64,000 nucleotides of DNA from Bacteroidota bacterium (GTDB lineage Bacteria; Bacteroidota; Bacteroidia; 2-12-FULL-35-15), in NCBI GenBank assembly GCA_021323165.1, contig JAJTCJ010000002.1:1-64000 (forward strand), written 5' to 3'. The notes under the pieces were generated by a model. That model made no database searches, was not told where the DNA came from, and was given only the letters and a program-made list of their open reading frames with translations. Each line of letters starts with the position of its first letter. Within the stretch, counting starts at the first letter, position 1. Shown in pieces: positions 46,352 through 54,948 of this stretch. Position numbers and translations under genes: made by a program.

Positions 46352-46975
46352 TTACGGGGCTTTATCTTCTTTAATGAATTTAGGGAGACTTAAATTCATT
46401 TTAACCGCAACTATACGAACGGCAATAACTAACAAGGCTGAAAGTATAAAATTAAAATTACGCTCTATATTTAAATAATCAAGTATAAGATATGTCATTG
46501 CACCTGAAAGACAAGCAGTGGCATAGATCTCTTTTTTGAATATGATCGGTATTTCATTGGTTAGCACATCACGGATCACACCGCCCATAATAGCTGAAAA
46601 CATACCCATGATAGCTGCAATAACCGGATGAACACCCAGACTTAATGCCTTTTCCGTACCAACAATTGTAAACATCGCGATCCCTACAGTATCGAATAAA
46701 AAGAATGTTTTCCTCAACCGTATCAAAACCTTAAAAAATATACTGGCCAGGATCACACCGATAATTATAGCGTACATGAAATTTATATCATTTATCCAGA
46801 CCAGAGGATAGCTTCCAAGTAAAATGTCCCGGAGGCTTCCGCCACCTATCGCAGTAATAAAACCAATAAAGCCCGCTCCGAACCAGTCCGGCTGAGCTTT
46901 ATCATTAGCCGCCAAAGCCCCTGAGATTGCGAAAAAGCCTGTACCTACAACTTCGAGAATGTATTGAATTTGCAT
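46352..46975 (-). CDS. TRIC/UPF0126 family cation channel-like membrane protein
   Basis: 207 residues with about seven membrane segments. Two internally repeated halves are each marked by GGxxRD (GGGSLRDILLG about 45-55; GGVIRDVLTNE about 132-142). This is the signature of the UPF0126/YicG family, structurally related to trimeric intracellular cation (TRIC) channels. Location: inner membrane. Substrate not established from sequence (K+ or small metabolite such as glycine has been proposed for relatives). Single gene, adjacent to but separate from the BNR-repeat gene. Confidence 0.9.
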   Translation of the reverse strand: MQIQYILEVVGTGFFAISGALAANDKAQPDWFGAGFIGFITAIGGGSLRDILLGSYPLVWINDINFMYAIIIGVILASIFFKVLIRLRKTFFLFDTVGIAMFTIVGTEKALSLGVHPVIAAIMGMFSAIMGGVIRDVLTNEIPIIFKKEIYATACLSGAMTYLILDYLNIERNFNFILSALLVIAVRIVAVKMNLSLPKFIKEDKAP

Positions 46976-47026
46976 AATTTATCGGGGATAAAGTTACTGT
47001 ATTAACGGCTAATAGAAAATATAAAT

Positions 47027-47034
47027 TACTTTTG
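47027..47034 (+). promoter_or_regulatory. TAnnTTTG -7 element of NarL-type regulator gene
   Basis: TACTTTTG matches the Bacteroidota -7 consensus, 18 bases upstream of the ATG at 47053. No -33 TTG is found at the usual distance. Confidence 0.45.
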
Positions 47035-47052
47035 TATTATAAAAATTGAATC

Positions 47053-47709
47053 ATGATAAGCCTGATCATTGCTGATGACCATCCCCTTTACCTTGAAGGT
47101 TTAGAAATGCTTCTGAACAAAACCAGACGTATTAAAATTGAGGCTAAATGCAGCAGAGGATCCGAAGCAATTAGCGTCCTTAAAAACAAGGATTGTGATG
47201 TATTGCTCCTGGATCTTCATATGCCCGACATGAGTGGATTGGAAGCAGTGGAGGAGATTCGAAAATTCAAACCTGAACAGAAGATAATCATGCTTACTCA
47301 TCAGAAAGGCAGCCGTTATCTTTCAAAACTTGAAAAACTTGGAATCAACGGTTATGTTTTGAAAAATGTCAATAAAGAAGAATTGCTTGAAGCTATTGAA
47401 ACAGTTAATGAAGGTAAATCATACTTTACAGAAGGCATACACAACATTTCAAAAGAAGATGATTTTTATATAAAATCTTCAATTATTGTGAATGAGAATG
47501 AACCGAATGTACTCCTAACTCCGAGAGAGCAGGAAATACTGATCAGAGTCTGCAATGAAATGAGTAGCTCAGAGATAGCCAAAGAACTATTTATAAGCAT
47601 AGGCACAGTAGATACACACAGGAAGAACATACTTCAAAAACTTGGAATTTCAAATACGGTGGGATTGGTAAAATTCGCTCTTAAACATAATCTTATCAAG
47701 CCTGATTGA
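47053..47709 (+). CDS. NarL/FixJ-type response regulator
   Basis: 218 residues. Receiver domain with Asp8-Asp9, phospho-acceptor Asp54 (LLLDLHMPDMSG), Thr84 and Lys106. A C-terminal LuxR-type helix-turn-helix spans about 150-215 (LTPREQEILIRVCNEMSS, SIGTVDTHRKNILQKLG). The gene is convergent with a TPR histidine kinase; the two reading frames overlap by 14 bases at their 3' ends. This arrangement suggests that they form a cognate pair, although they are not in one operon. Target genes are not visible. Confidence 0.92.
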   Translation: MISLIIADDHPLYLEGLEMLLNKTRRIKIEAKCSRGSEAISVLKNKDCDVLLLDLHMPDMSGLEAVEEIRKFKPEQKIIMLTHQKGSRYLSKLEKLGINGYVLKNVNKEELLEAIETVNEGKSYFTEGIHNISKEDDFYIKSSIIVNENEPNVLLTPREQEILIRVCNEMSSSEIAKELFISIGTVDTHRKNILQKLGISNTVGLVKFALKHNLIKPD

Positions 47710-49600
47710 TTATCAGGGAAACTCCAGCTCCACCTGTTGACCTGTTATAAAACTTCAGACTTCCATTCAATAAACGTATGAATTTCTTACTTACAGCTAA
47801 ACCAATTCCACTTCCTTCTGTAGGAACAGAAGTTATAGAAGTAGAGTCAAGACTATTAAGATGGTTTAGCATCTCTTCTGAAAAGCCTTTTCCTTCATCA
47901 AGAACGCTAATTTGTATTGAGTTATTCAATTGTTCTATTTCGACCGCGATTTTTTTATGAGGCGGAGAAAACTTCACGGCATTATTAATAATATTTCTAA
48001 GTATAAAAGATATCATCAGTCGGTCTGAATGCACATTATGTATAATATCATGTTTTAGATCAATGGCTATATTATTAAATGATGCAGTTGGCTGATAAAC
48101 AGTAACTATTTCTTTTAGGATAGCGATGACGTCTATCTCTTCACGTTTGGGTTGAATGCTATTCTTTTGAATTCTGGCCCACTGTAATATATTATCTAAA
48201 AGATCTTTTAATGGAAGAACTGCATTACCTGTCATTTCAAGCGAACGTAAAAGATCATCCCTGCTTAATTCTATACTTTTATCAATGATCCCTGAAGTAT
48301 AATTGATTACAGAAGTTACAGGATTATAAAGATCATGAGAGATCATGCTTATCAACTCACCCTTTGTATTGTTAGCTTCTCTAAGTTCATCTTCTGATTT
48401 TATCAGTTCAACATTCAACTGTCGTAGTGTGCTATTCTGATTATTAACTTTTGCATTAATCTGTTCAAGCTGCTTATTGAGCTTTTGTTTGTTCCTGTAT
48501 TGAATTAAAACAAGTAAAGCAGCGCAAAACACAATAACAAAAAGTGCAGCGAAAAACAACTTCATTATTCTCTCCTGGCGAATTTTAGTGAGCTGAAGTT
48601 CATTATCTTTTTTTAATACGATATTCTCCGATTCTTTTTTATCTGAATCATATTTTACTTTCATATCAGCAAGATCCTTATTGAATTTTTCTGAGATAAT
48701 AGAATCCTTAAGTAAAGAATACAATTTATAATTCTCCAGGGTCTTTTGAAGATTCCCTTGTTTTTCATAAGCTTTTGAAAGATCAAGATGAATATCCTTC
48801 TGACGCCCTACCGCCTTTTGTTCTTTAGCCAGCTTCAGAGCCATTTCATAATATTTAAAAGCTTGCTGAGGGTTATTTGTAGCAACATACACATCTGCTA
48901 TATTGGAGTATGTCAATACCAATCCGAATAGATCTTTCAATTTTGTCTTCAGATCAAGCGCAACAAAAAAATGCTCAAGAGCCTTATCATATTTCTTAAG
49001 ATCTTTATAAATATTTCCAATATTGTTCTCAACTCTGGAAAGATTCCTTTCATTTTTATCACGTATGTAAAAGTCTCTAACCTTAAGATAAGAATCTAAT
49101 GCTTCTTCAAAACGGTTAGTGTTGCGATAAATCATTCCAAGGTTGGAATTTACCATGGCCTCTCCTGCTTCATCATTTATTTGAATATAAGTTTTTTTTG
49201 CACGATCCATATACGAAAACGATTCAGCCGCTTTACCCTGATGATAAAAATTCAGCCCAATAAAAAGCAGATCCATACCTATTCCATCATGGTTGGATAA
49301 TTTCTCATCTTCCTTTAAAGCTTTAAGCAAAAACTCCATGGATTTAACGTATTCACTTCGTTCACTATAAAACAAACCCTTCTGTCGAAGAACAGAACTG
49401 ACACCTTTAAGATAGTTAATTTCCCTGGCTAGTCGTTCCGCAGAGTCAAGGATACGAAGAGCTGAATCAGGATCATTATAAGTAAGATTGTAATATGTTT
49501 CTATTAACGCATCTGTTCTTTTGATCATTAATGAGTCTACCTGCCCAAAAAGAAAGCTGATGTTTAAAATAGAAATTATTACTAGCCGAAAGAATCTCAT
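47696..49600 (-). CDS. TPR-containing sensor histidine kinase
   Basis: I choose the ATG at 49600 (634 residues, MRFFRLVIISILNISFLFGQ), which begins a signal peptide; the track start is 37 residues upstream. The periplasmic part is about six TPR repeats (about 30-305, GMIYRNTNRFEEALDSYLKV, NIGNIYKDLKKYDKALEHF). A membrane segment (about 345-366) and a coiled coil follow. The HisKA domain has phospho-accepting His 422 (MISHDLYNPV). HATPase boxes are present: NIINNAVKFS, DEGKGF and GSGIGLAV. TPR kinases of this build are common in Bacteroidota; the signal is unknown. The nearest regulator is the convergent NarL-type gene. Confidence 0.92.
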   Translation of the reverse strand: MRFFRLVIISILNISFLFGQVDSLMIKRTDALIETYYNLTYNDPDSALRILDSAERLAREINYLKGVSSVLRQKGLFYSERSEYVKSMEFLLKALKEDEKLSNHDGIGMDLLFIGLNFYHQGKAAESFSYMDRAKKTYIQINDEAGEAMVNSNLGMIYRNTNRFEEALDSYLKVRDFYIRDKNERNLSRVENNIGNIYKDLKKYDKALEHFFVALDLKTKLKDLFGLVLTYSNIADVYVATNNPQQAFKYYEMALKLAKEQKAVGRQKDIHLDLSKAYEKQGNLQKTLENYKLYSLLKDSIISEKFNKDLADMKVKYDSDKKESENIVLKKDNELQLTKIRQERIMKLFFAALFVIVFCAALLVLIQYRNKQKLNKQLEQINAKVNNQNSTLRQLNVELIKSEDELREANNTKGELISMISHDLYNPVTSVINYTSGIIDKSIELSRDDLLRSLEMTGNAVLPLKDLLDNILQWARIQKNSIQPKREEIDVIAILKEIVTVYQPTASFNNIAIDLKHDIIHNVHSDRLMISFILRNIINNAVKFSPPHKKIAVEIEQLNNSIQISVLDEGKGFSEEMLNHLNSLDSTSITSVPTEGSGIGLAVSKKFIRLLNGSLKFYNRSTGGAGVSLIINQA

Positions 49601-49784
49601 AAGGATATCTCTTTGTGTCATTATATAATGTCTAAAATAAGCAGTTTTTTTGAAGTCAGTAAAAGAATTACTATCAGATCCTTTCTTCCCATACTTTTTC
49701 AATATACCCATTCACAGTATTGTGCAATAATTCCTGATGATCGAATTTTGTTTTAAAGTTGATCTAAAAATTAAACTAAATAAT

Positions 49785-50270
49785 ATGAAACACAAAAAAA
49801 CGAAATCAATCACCCTTCTGCTTGGCCTTGGGCTTACCGGCCTGCAGGCACAGAATGCCAGTACGGCATCAGGTGGAGAAACTTCCGGGAGCGGAGGAAC
49901 ACTGAGTTATTCAATCGGACAGGTTGCTTACACGACAGTTTTCGGCAGCACAGGTTCAGTAGCACAAGGAGTACAACAGCCTTATGAGATCTCAGTGATC
50001 ACTGAAATAGGAAGTGCAAAAGAAATAGATCTTCAGTTAAGCACTTATCCCAATCCTACCACTGATCTCCTAAACCTTTATATTGGAAATCTAAAAGCTT
50101 CCAGCCTATCCTATCAATTATTTGATATTAACGGTAAGCTTTTGATGTCAAGCCGGATAAGCGATGTTGAAACAAAAATTTCAATGGCCCATTTACAAGA
50201 TGCAATCTATTTTTTTAAAATAATTGAGAATACTACAGAAATCAAATCATTTAAAATCATTAAAAACTAA
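49785..50270 (+). CDS. Small T9SS type A-sorted surface protein
   Basis: I choose the ATG at 49785 (161 residues, MKHKKTKSITLLLGLGLTG signal peptide) over the track's start 16 codons upstream. A short mature part has the motif ASGGETSGSGGTLSYSIGQ and VAQGVQQPYEI, found before T9SS domains in many small Bacteroidota proteins. The remainder is a type A sorting domain (STYPNPTTDLLNLYIG, DAIYFFKIIENT, KSFKIIKN). It stops three bases before the collagen-like gene, so the two are co-transcribed. Function unknown. Confidence 0.85.
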   Translation: MKHKKTKSITLLLGLGLTGLQAQNASTASGGETSGSGGTLSYSIGQVAYTTVFGSTGSVAQGVQQPYEISVITEIGSAKEIDLQLSTYPNPTTDLLNLYIGNLKASSLSYQLFDINGKLLMSSRISDVETKISMAHLQDAIYFFKIIENTTEIKSFKIIKN

Positions 50271-50273
50271 CAT

Positions 50274-51860
50274 ATGAAAAAGATAGTTACGATAGTCGCT
50301 GCACTTTTATTTACAGCAAATGTATGGGCGCAGAGCCCGCAAAAAATGAGTTACCAGGCAGTGGTAAGAGATGCAAGCAGCCAGCTTTTAACCAACTCTT
50401 CTGTGGGAATGCAGATTAGCATTTTACAAGGTTCTTCTTCCGGCACCCCTGTATATGTTGAAACTCATTCATCAACTTCAAATGCAAATGGATTAGTATC
50501 ATTGGAGTTAGGAAATGGTACAATAGTTTCCGGAACTTTTGCTGGCATTAACTGGGCAAACGGACCATACTTTATTAAAACTGAAACAGATCCTGCCGGT
50601 GGTACGAACTATACTATCACGGGGACAAGCGAGCTGATGAGTGTTCCTTATGCATTGTATTCCTTAAACGGGCCAGTTGGAGCACAAGGTCCTCAAGGAC
50701 CACAAGGACCTGCAGGTGCAGATGGAATTAACGGAACTGATGGCGTTAATGGTGTTGACGGTGTTGATGGTGTTGATGGAGCAACCGGTGCAACCGGACC
50801 TCAGGGAGCTATGGGACCAATGGGTCCAATGGGACCTATGGGAATGCCAGGCACAAATGGTACTAACGGAGCAACTGGTGCGACAGGGGCAACCGGAGTA
50901 GCTGGAGCAACTGGTTCTACAGGAACCCAAGGGATTCAAGGTATACAGGGGACTCAGGGACTTCAGGGACCACAAGGGCCTCAGGGACTTCAGGGGAATG
51001 TTGGCGCGACCGGTGCAATCGGAGCAACTGGTGCACAAGGACCTCAGGGAATAGCAGGTGTAACCGGAGCAACAGGGGCAACGGGTGCCACAGGAGCAGT
51101 TGGTGCTACTGGAGCAACCGGTGCAACTGGATTCTTGCAAAGTGGTTCAGCAGCTGGAAATACACCATTCTGGAATGGCACTGCATGGGTTACAAACAGC
51201 AACAACTTATTTAACAATGGAGGTAACATCGGTATCGGAGCAACTTCACCGACCAGAATGCTTCACATAAACAGCGCAGATGCAAACACTGAAACAAGTG
51301 TTCTATTCTCCCGCGAATCTTCTGCACAAATGCTTTTTATGGGTGTTGCTGCTGATAATGATGTAACGACCGGAGGAGGCACCCTTCTTGGAGGAAAAGC
51401 CTATATAAATTCAGGAAATACATCATTACAAATTGCAGCTTTAGGTTCAAATAATCTGGAATTTGCCACTAACGGAGTGAATAGAATGTATATTAACAGC
51501 GATGGGAATGTTGGGGTTGGAACTGCGGCTCCAACAACCAAATTGGATGTAAACGGTTACACAAAACTTGGGTTCTTTTCACCGAAAGTACAAATGGTGA
51601 AGCTTACCGGAACTACTGCGGCAACCCAGGGAGCCTTGTCTGGTATTAGTTACCCATTTGATCCGACAAAAATTATTTCCTTCACTGTTCTGATTGAAAC
51701 CATTCCAGGAGTTGAATATATTTCAATCAACTCCAGCTATTCCGGATATGAAGTTGATGCTTATATCAGCGGCAGCAATATAGTATTGGAGAACAGAGCA
51801 GGAAACAGTGCAGCAGTATTAAACAAAACGGCTAAAATATTAGTGACGTACGAACAATAA
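50274..51860 (+). CDS. Collagen-like exported protein
   Basis: 528 residues. Signal peptide about 1-19 (VWAQ). An N-terminal domain common before collagen-like segments in this phylum follows ([28 protein letters not shown]). Then come 51 uninterrupted Gly-X-Y triplets (residues 133-285), rich in GAT, GPQ and GVD, which should form a trimeric triple helix. The C-terminal region (about 290-528) has a tail-fibre-like section ([34 protein letters not shown]) and a beta-rich end. No T9SS domain is visible, so the export route beyond the inner membrane is unclear. Co-transcribed with the short T9SS protein upstream. Probably a surface filament. Confidence 0.88.
   Translation: MKKIVTIVAALLFTANVWAQSPQKMSYQAVVRDASSQLLTNSSVGMQISILQGSSSGTPVYVETHSSTSNANGLVSLELGNGTIVSGTFAGINWANGPYFIKTETDPAGGTNYTITGTSELMSVPYALYSLNGPVGAQGPQGPQGPAGADGINGTDGVNGVDGVDGVDGATGATGPQGAMGPMGPMGPMGMPGTNGTNGATGATGATGVAGATGSTGTQGIQGIQGTQGLQGPQGPQGLQGNVGATGAIGATGAQGPQGIAGVTGATGATGATGAVGATGATGATGFLQSGSAAGNTPFWNGTAWVTNSNNLFNNGGNIGIGATSPTRMLHINSADANTETSVLFSRESSAQMLFMGVAADNDVTTGGGTLLGGKAYINSGNTSLQIAALGSNNLEFATNGVNRMYINSDGNVGVGTAAPTTKLDVNGYTKLGFFSPKVQMVKLTGTTAATQGALSGISYPFDPTKIISFTVLIETIPGVEYISINSSYSGYEVDAYISGSNIVLENRAGNSAAVLNKTAKILVTYEQ
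50670..51128 (+). repeat. Collagen-like Gly-X-Y repeat tract, 51 triplets
   Basis: 459 bases coding 51 consecutive Gly-X-Y triplets without a break. The 9-base repetition creates long shadow ORFs on the other strand. It is prone to copy-number change. Confidence 0.9.
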
Positions 51861-51879
51861 CGTATAAGAATTATAATAA

Positions 51880-51918
51880 AAACGCCTCCGGAACTTATTC
51901 CAGAGGCGTTTTTTTTAT
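51880..51918 (+). terminator. Terminator after collagen-like gene
   Basis: AACGCCTC / GAGGCGTT arms with an extended, slightly mismatched inner stem, followed by eight T residues, about 20 bases after the stop. Confidence 0.88.
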
Positions 51919-51944
51919 TTATTAAACCTGATAATTTAAAGTAC

Positions 51945-51964
51945 TTATTATGCTTGCATAGTAA
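51945..51964. promoter_or_regulatory. Palindrome over -33 box, candidate MarR operator
   Basis: TTATTATGC-TT-GCATAGTAA, a 20-base inverted repeat with one mismatch. It covers the -33 TTG of the promoter directly upstream of the MarR gene. MarR dimers bind palindromes of about this size, so autorepression of the fad cluster is a reasonable inference. Confidence 0.55.
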
Positions 51965-51984
51965 TAATAATTATTATATATTTG
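51954..51984 (+). promoter_or_regulatory. Bacteroidota promoter of MarR-fadNAE cluster
   Basis: TTG (51954-51956), a 20-base spacer, then TATATTTG (51977-51984) matches the TTG-N19-21-TAnnTTTG consensus. The expected start of transcription is within a few bases of the ATG at 51992, so the mRNA is nearly or fully leaderless. Confidence 0.75.
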
Positions 51985-51991
51985 TTACCCC

Positions 51992-52453
51992 ATGGCAAAA
52001 AAGCATACCGAAACAATTGATTCAAAGATCAAATCATCCTGGCAGATCATAAGCAGGATGTATAATTCTCAAGCCGCTCAGTATGGAGGAAGTATTGCGA
52101 TAGGACATTTTCTTTTAAATATTGATAGTGAAGACGGAGCTTATGCCTCAGAGATAGCGCCCATGCTGGGAATGGAAAGCACCTCTCTTTCTCGGATCAT
52201 TAAAACTCTTGAAAAAGAAAAAATGATCATCCGCAAAAGTGATAAGACTGATAAGCGAAGAGTGAAAATAATCCTCACACAAAAAGGTAAAGAAAATAAA
52301 GAGCTCGCTAAGAATATTGTGCGTAATTTTAATTCTGAATTAGAAAATAAAATTGGCCGGGCAAAGCTTGAGGATTTCATGAAGACTTTAAACGAGATCA
52401 TTCATTTTGCCGAAGAAAAACATAAAATATTAAAACAGGGACTAGCTCTGTAA
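51992..52453 (+). CDS. MarR family transcriptional regulator
   Basis: 153 residues with the winged-helix layout of MarR. A dimerisation helix at the N-terminus is followed by the recognition region (SEIAPMLGMESTSLSRIIKTL), wing residues DKTDKRRVKIILT and a C-terminal helical pair. It is 24 bases upstream of the fadN-like gene in the same direction, so it probably controls the beta-oxidation genes. Acyl-CoA or fatty acid would be a sensible effector, but that is inference. A palindrome lies on its promoter. Confidence 0.92.
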   Translation: MAKKHTETIDSKIKSSWQIISRMYNSQAAQYGGSIAIGHFLLNIDSEDGAYASEIAPMLGMESTSLSRIIKTLEKEKMIIRKSDKTDKRRVKIILTQKGKENKELAKNIVRNFNSELENKIGRAKLEDFMKTLNEIIHFAEEKHKILKQGLAL

Positions 52454-52477
52454 TAAATTAAATTCATATTTATAATT

Positions 52478-54853
52478 ATGAACAGATCAATTAAAAAAGT
52501 TGCAGTACTTGGTTCGGGTGTTATGGGAAGCCGTATCGCCTGTCATTTTGCAAACATCGGAGTAGAAGTACTTTTATTGGACATTGTTCCAAAGGATGCT
52601 GCCGCAGATAAAAAATCACGTAACAAAATAGTGGATGATGCTTTGGCATTTGCCCTGAAATCTAACCCTTCCCCGATTTACAGGAAATCTTTCGCTAAAA
52701 GGATAGTGACAGGAAATTTCGATGACAACATGAAGGATATCGCAAACTGTGACTGGATCATAGAAGTTGTTATTGAACGCCTCGACATAAAAAAACAGGT
52801 TTTTGAAAACGTTGAAAAGTACCGTAAACTCGGAACTCTGATTACATCCAACACTTCCGGGATTCCCATCAACCTGATGAATGAAGGACGCAGTGAAGAT
52901 TTCCAGAAACATTTCTGCGGATCACATTTCTTTAATCCCCCAAGATATTTACGTTTACTCGAAATCATTCCGACTCCTAAAACTTCACCGGAGGTTATTA
53001 ATTTCTTAATGCATTATGGTGAATTATATTTAGGAAAAACCACAGTTCTCTGCAAAGATACTCCTGCCTTTATCGCCAACAGAATTGGTGTTTACGGGAT
53101 CATGAGTCTTTTCCATACTGTTGAGAAGATGGGATTGACAATTGATGAAGTTGATAAATTGACCGGACCTGTTCTCGGTCGGCCTAAATCTGCAACTTTC
53201 AGAACTTGTGATGTTGTGGGATTAGATACTCTCGTTCACGTTGCGAATGGTGTTGCTGCAAGCTGTCCGAAAGACGAAGCAATTGATGTATTCAAAATCC
53301 CAGGATACGTTTCTAAGATGGTTGAGAATAAATGGCTGGGAAGTAAAACAGAACAAGGCTTTTTCAAAAAAGTAAAAGGTGCTAACGGAAAATCCGAGAT
53401 CCATTCATTGGATCTGAAAACACTTGAATACAAGCCTTCAGTAAAAGCTAAATTTGCGACACTCGAACAAACAAAATCAATTGACAACTTACGTGAGCGC
53501 ATGAAAGTGTTGCTTGCAGGAAAAGATAAAGCAGGTGAATTTTACCGCACTTCATTTTATGGTTTATTCGCTTATGTAAGTAATCGCATCCCTGAGATAA
53601 CAGATGAAGCTTACAAGATAGATGCTGCTATGAATGCAGGATTTGCTTGGGAACTGGGCCCTTTCGAAGCATGGGATGCCCTCGGTGTTGCAGAAACAGT
53701 TAAAGCTATGGAAGCTGCAGGAAATAAACCTGCACCATGGATTTACGATATGCTTGCAAGCGGTGCTACCACATTTTATAAAGTAGAAAATAGCACAAAA
53801 AAATATTATGATATTCCTACAAAGTCTTACAAAGTAATTCCGGGAACTGAATCATTCATCATTCTTGATAACATCCGTGCAAATAAAACTGTATGGAAGA
53901 ATTCCGGAGCTACGCTAACCGATATTGGTGATGGAATTGTAAATCTTGAATGGAACACGAAAATGAATTCAATTGGTGCTGAAGTTATTGAAGGTATCAA
54001 TAAGTCGATCGAGATCGCAGAAAAAGATTTTAGAGGTTTAGTGATCTCAAATGAAGGAGCTAACTTCTCTGCTGGAGCAAATGTCGGTATGATCTTCATG
54101 ATGGCGGTTGAACAGGAATACGATGAACTTAATTTCGCTATTAAAACTTTCCAGAATACAATGATGCGTGTGCGTTATTCTTCCATTCCGGTTGTTGTTG
54201 CTCCACATAATCTTGCTTTAGGCGGGGCATGCGAAATGAGTTTACACTCCGACCGTGTTGTTGCACATGCTGAAACCTATATGGGACTTGTAGAATTCGG
54301 AGTAGGACTTATCCCGGGCGGTGGCGGAACAAAAGAATTCGCAGTTCGATTATCTGATGAATTACAGGAAGGCGATATTGAATTGAATAATTTCCGTGAC
54401 CGTTTCTTAACGATCGGACAAGCTAAAGTCGGGACATCAGCATACGAAGCATTTGACCTGGGATATTTAAGAAAAGGAAAAGATGTTGTGGTTATTTCTC
54501 GCAACAGATTATTAGCTGAAGCAAAATTGAATTGTATTGAATTAGCCGAAGCAGGTTATACAAGACCTGTTGAACGTAAGGATATTCGTGTCCTTGGAAA
54601 ACAAGCATTGGGACTAGCTTATCTGGGTGCTAACTCAATGCAGGTTGGACATTATATAAGTGAGCACGATACAAAGATCTCTCAGAAATTAGCATGGGTT
54701 TTATGTGGTGGCGATCTTTCACAGCCAACTCTTGTAAGTGAAAAATATTTACTTGATCTTGAGAGAGAAGCTTTCCTGAGTTTATGCGGTGAAAGAAAAA
54801 CGCTTGAACGTTTACAAAGTATAATTACTGGTGGTAAGATTCTAAGAAATTAA
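52478..54853 (+). CDS. fadN: 3-hydroxyacyl-CoA dehydrogenase / enoyl-CoA hydratase fusion (FadN type)
   Basis: 791 residues. An NAD-binding Rossmann domain (GSGVMGSRIACHFAN, about 11-25) and the dehydrogenase active-site block CGSHFFNPPRYLRLLE come first. C-terminal dehydrogenase domains (KDTPAFIANRIG) follow. The enoyl-CoA hydratase/crotonase domain is last (about 490-720, ANFSAGANVGMIF, LGGACEMSLHSDR, GLIPGGGGTKEF). This domain order, dehydrogenase then hydratase, is that of FadN rather than FadB, and the length agrees. It carries out the hydration and NAD-dependent oxidation steps of fatty-acid beta-oxidation. It is followed by thiolase and acyl-CoA dehydrogenase genes, as in the fadNAE operon of Bacillus. 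Confidence 0.93.
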   Translation: MNRSIKKVAVLGSGVMGSRIACHFANIGVEVLLLDIVPKDAAADKKSRNKIVDDALAFALKSNPSPIYRKSFAKRIVTGNFDDNMKDIANCDWIIEVVIERLDIKKQVFENVEKYRKLGTLITSNTSGIPINLMNEGRSEDFQKHFCGSHFFNPPRYLRLLEIIPTPKTSPEVINFLMHYGELYLGKTTVLCKDTPAFIANRIGVYGIMSLFHTVEKMGLTIDEVDKLTGPVLGRPKSATFRTCDVVGLDTLVHVANGVAASCPKDEAIDVFKIPGYVSKMVENKWLGSKTEQGFFKKVKGANGKSEIHSLDLKTLEYKPSVKAKFATLEQTKSIDNLRERMKVLLAGKDKAGEFYRTSFYGLFAYVSNRIPEITDEAYKIDAAMNAGFAWELGPFEAWDALGVAETVKAMEAAGNKPAPWIYDMLASGATTFYKVENSTKKYYDIPTKSYKVIPGTESFIILDNIRANKTVWKNSGATLTDIGDGIVNLEWNTKMNSIGAEVIEGINKSIEIAEKDFRGLVISNEGANFSAGANVGMIFMMAVEQEYDELNFAIKTFQNTMMRVRYSSIPVVVAPHNLALGGACEMSLHSDRVVAHAETYMGLVEFGVGLIPGGGGTKEFAVRLSDELQEGDIELNNFRDRFLTIGQAKVGTSAYEAFDLGYLRKGKDVVVISRNRLLAEAKLNCIELAEAGYTRPVERKDIRVLGKQALGLAYLGANSMQVGHYISEHDTKISQKLAWVLCGGDLSQPTLVSEKYLLDLEREAFLSLCGERKTLERLQSIITGGKILRN

Positions 54854-54859
54854 AAATTG

Positions 54860-54933
54860 AACACAGAGGAACAGAGAAAAAAAAGAACCACGGAGTTCTC
54901 TGTGCAACTCTGATATCTCTGCTCCTCTGTGTT
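54860..54933. repeat. Palindromic intergenic repeat (CACAGAGG type)
   Basis: AACACAGAGGAACAGAGA and its complement (one mismatch) bound a 74-base element between fadN and the thiolase gene. It has the look of the CACAGAG/CGCAAAG-type repeats scattered through many Bacteroidota genomes. It could form a strong hairpin in the mRNA between the two cistrons. Confidence 0.75.
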
Positions 54934-54948
54934 AAAAAACTCATAAAT

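Noticed and set aside
50664-51140. Cys/Ser-rich 158-residue ORF on the minus strand
   Set aside because: It is the antisense shadow of the collagen Gly-X-Y tract; the composition follows directly from GGN codons read backwards.
50274-51860. Phage tail-fibre gene or prophage remnant
   Set aside because: The C-terminal part resembles tail-fibre sequence, but there are no other phage genes, the protein has a signal peptide, and the N-terminal domain is typical of Bacteroidota surface proteins.
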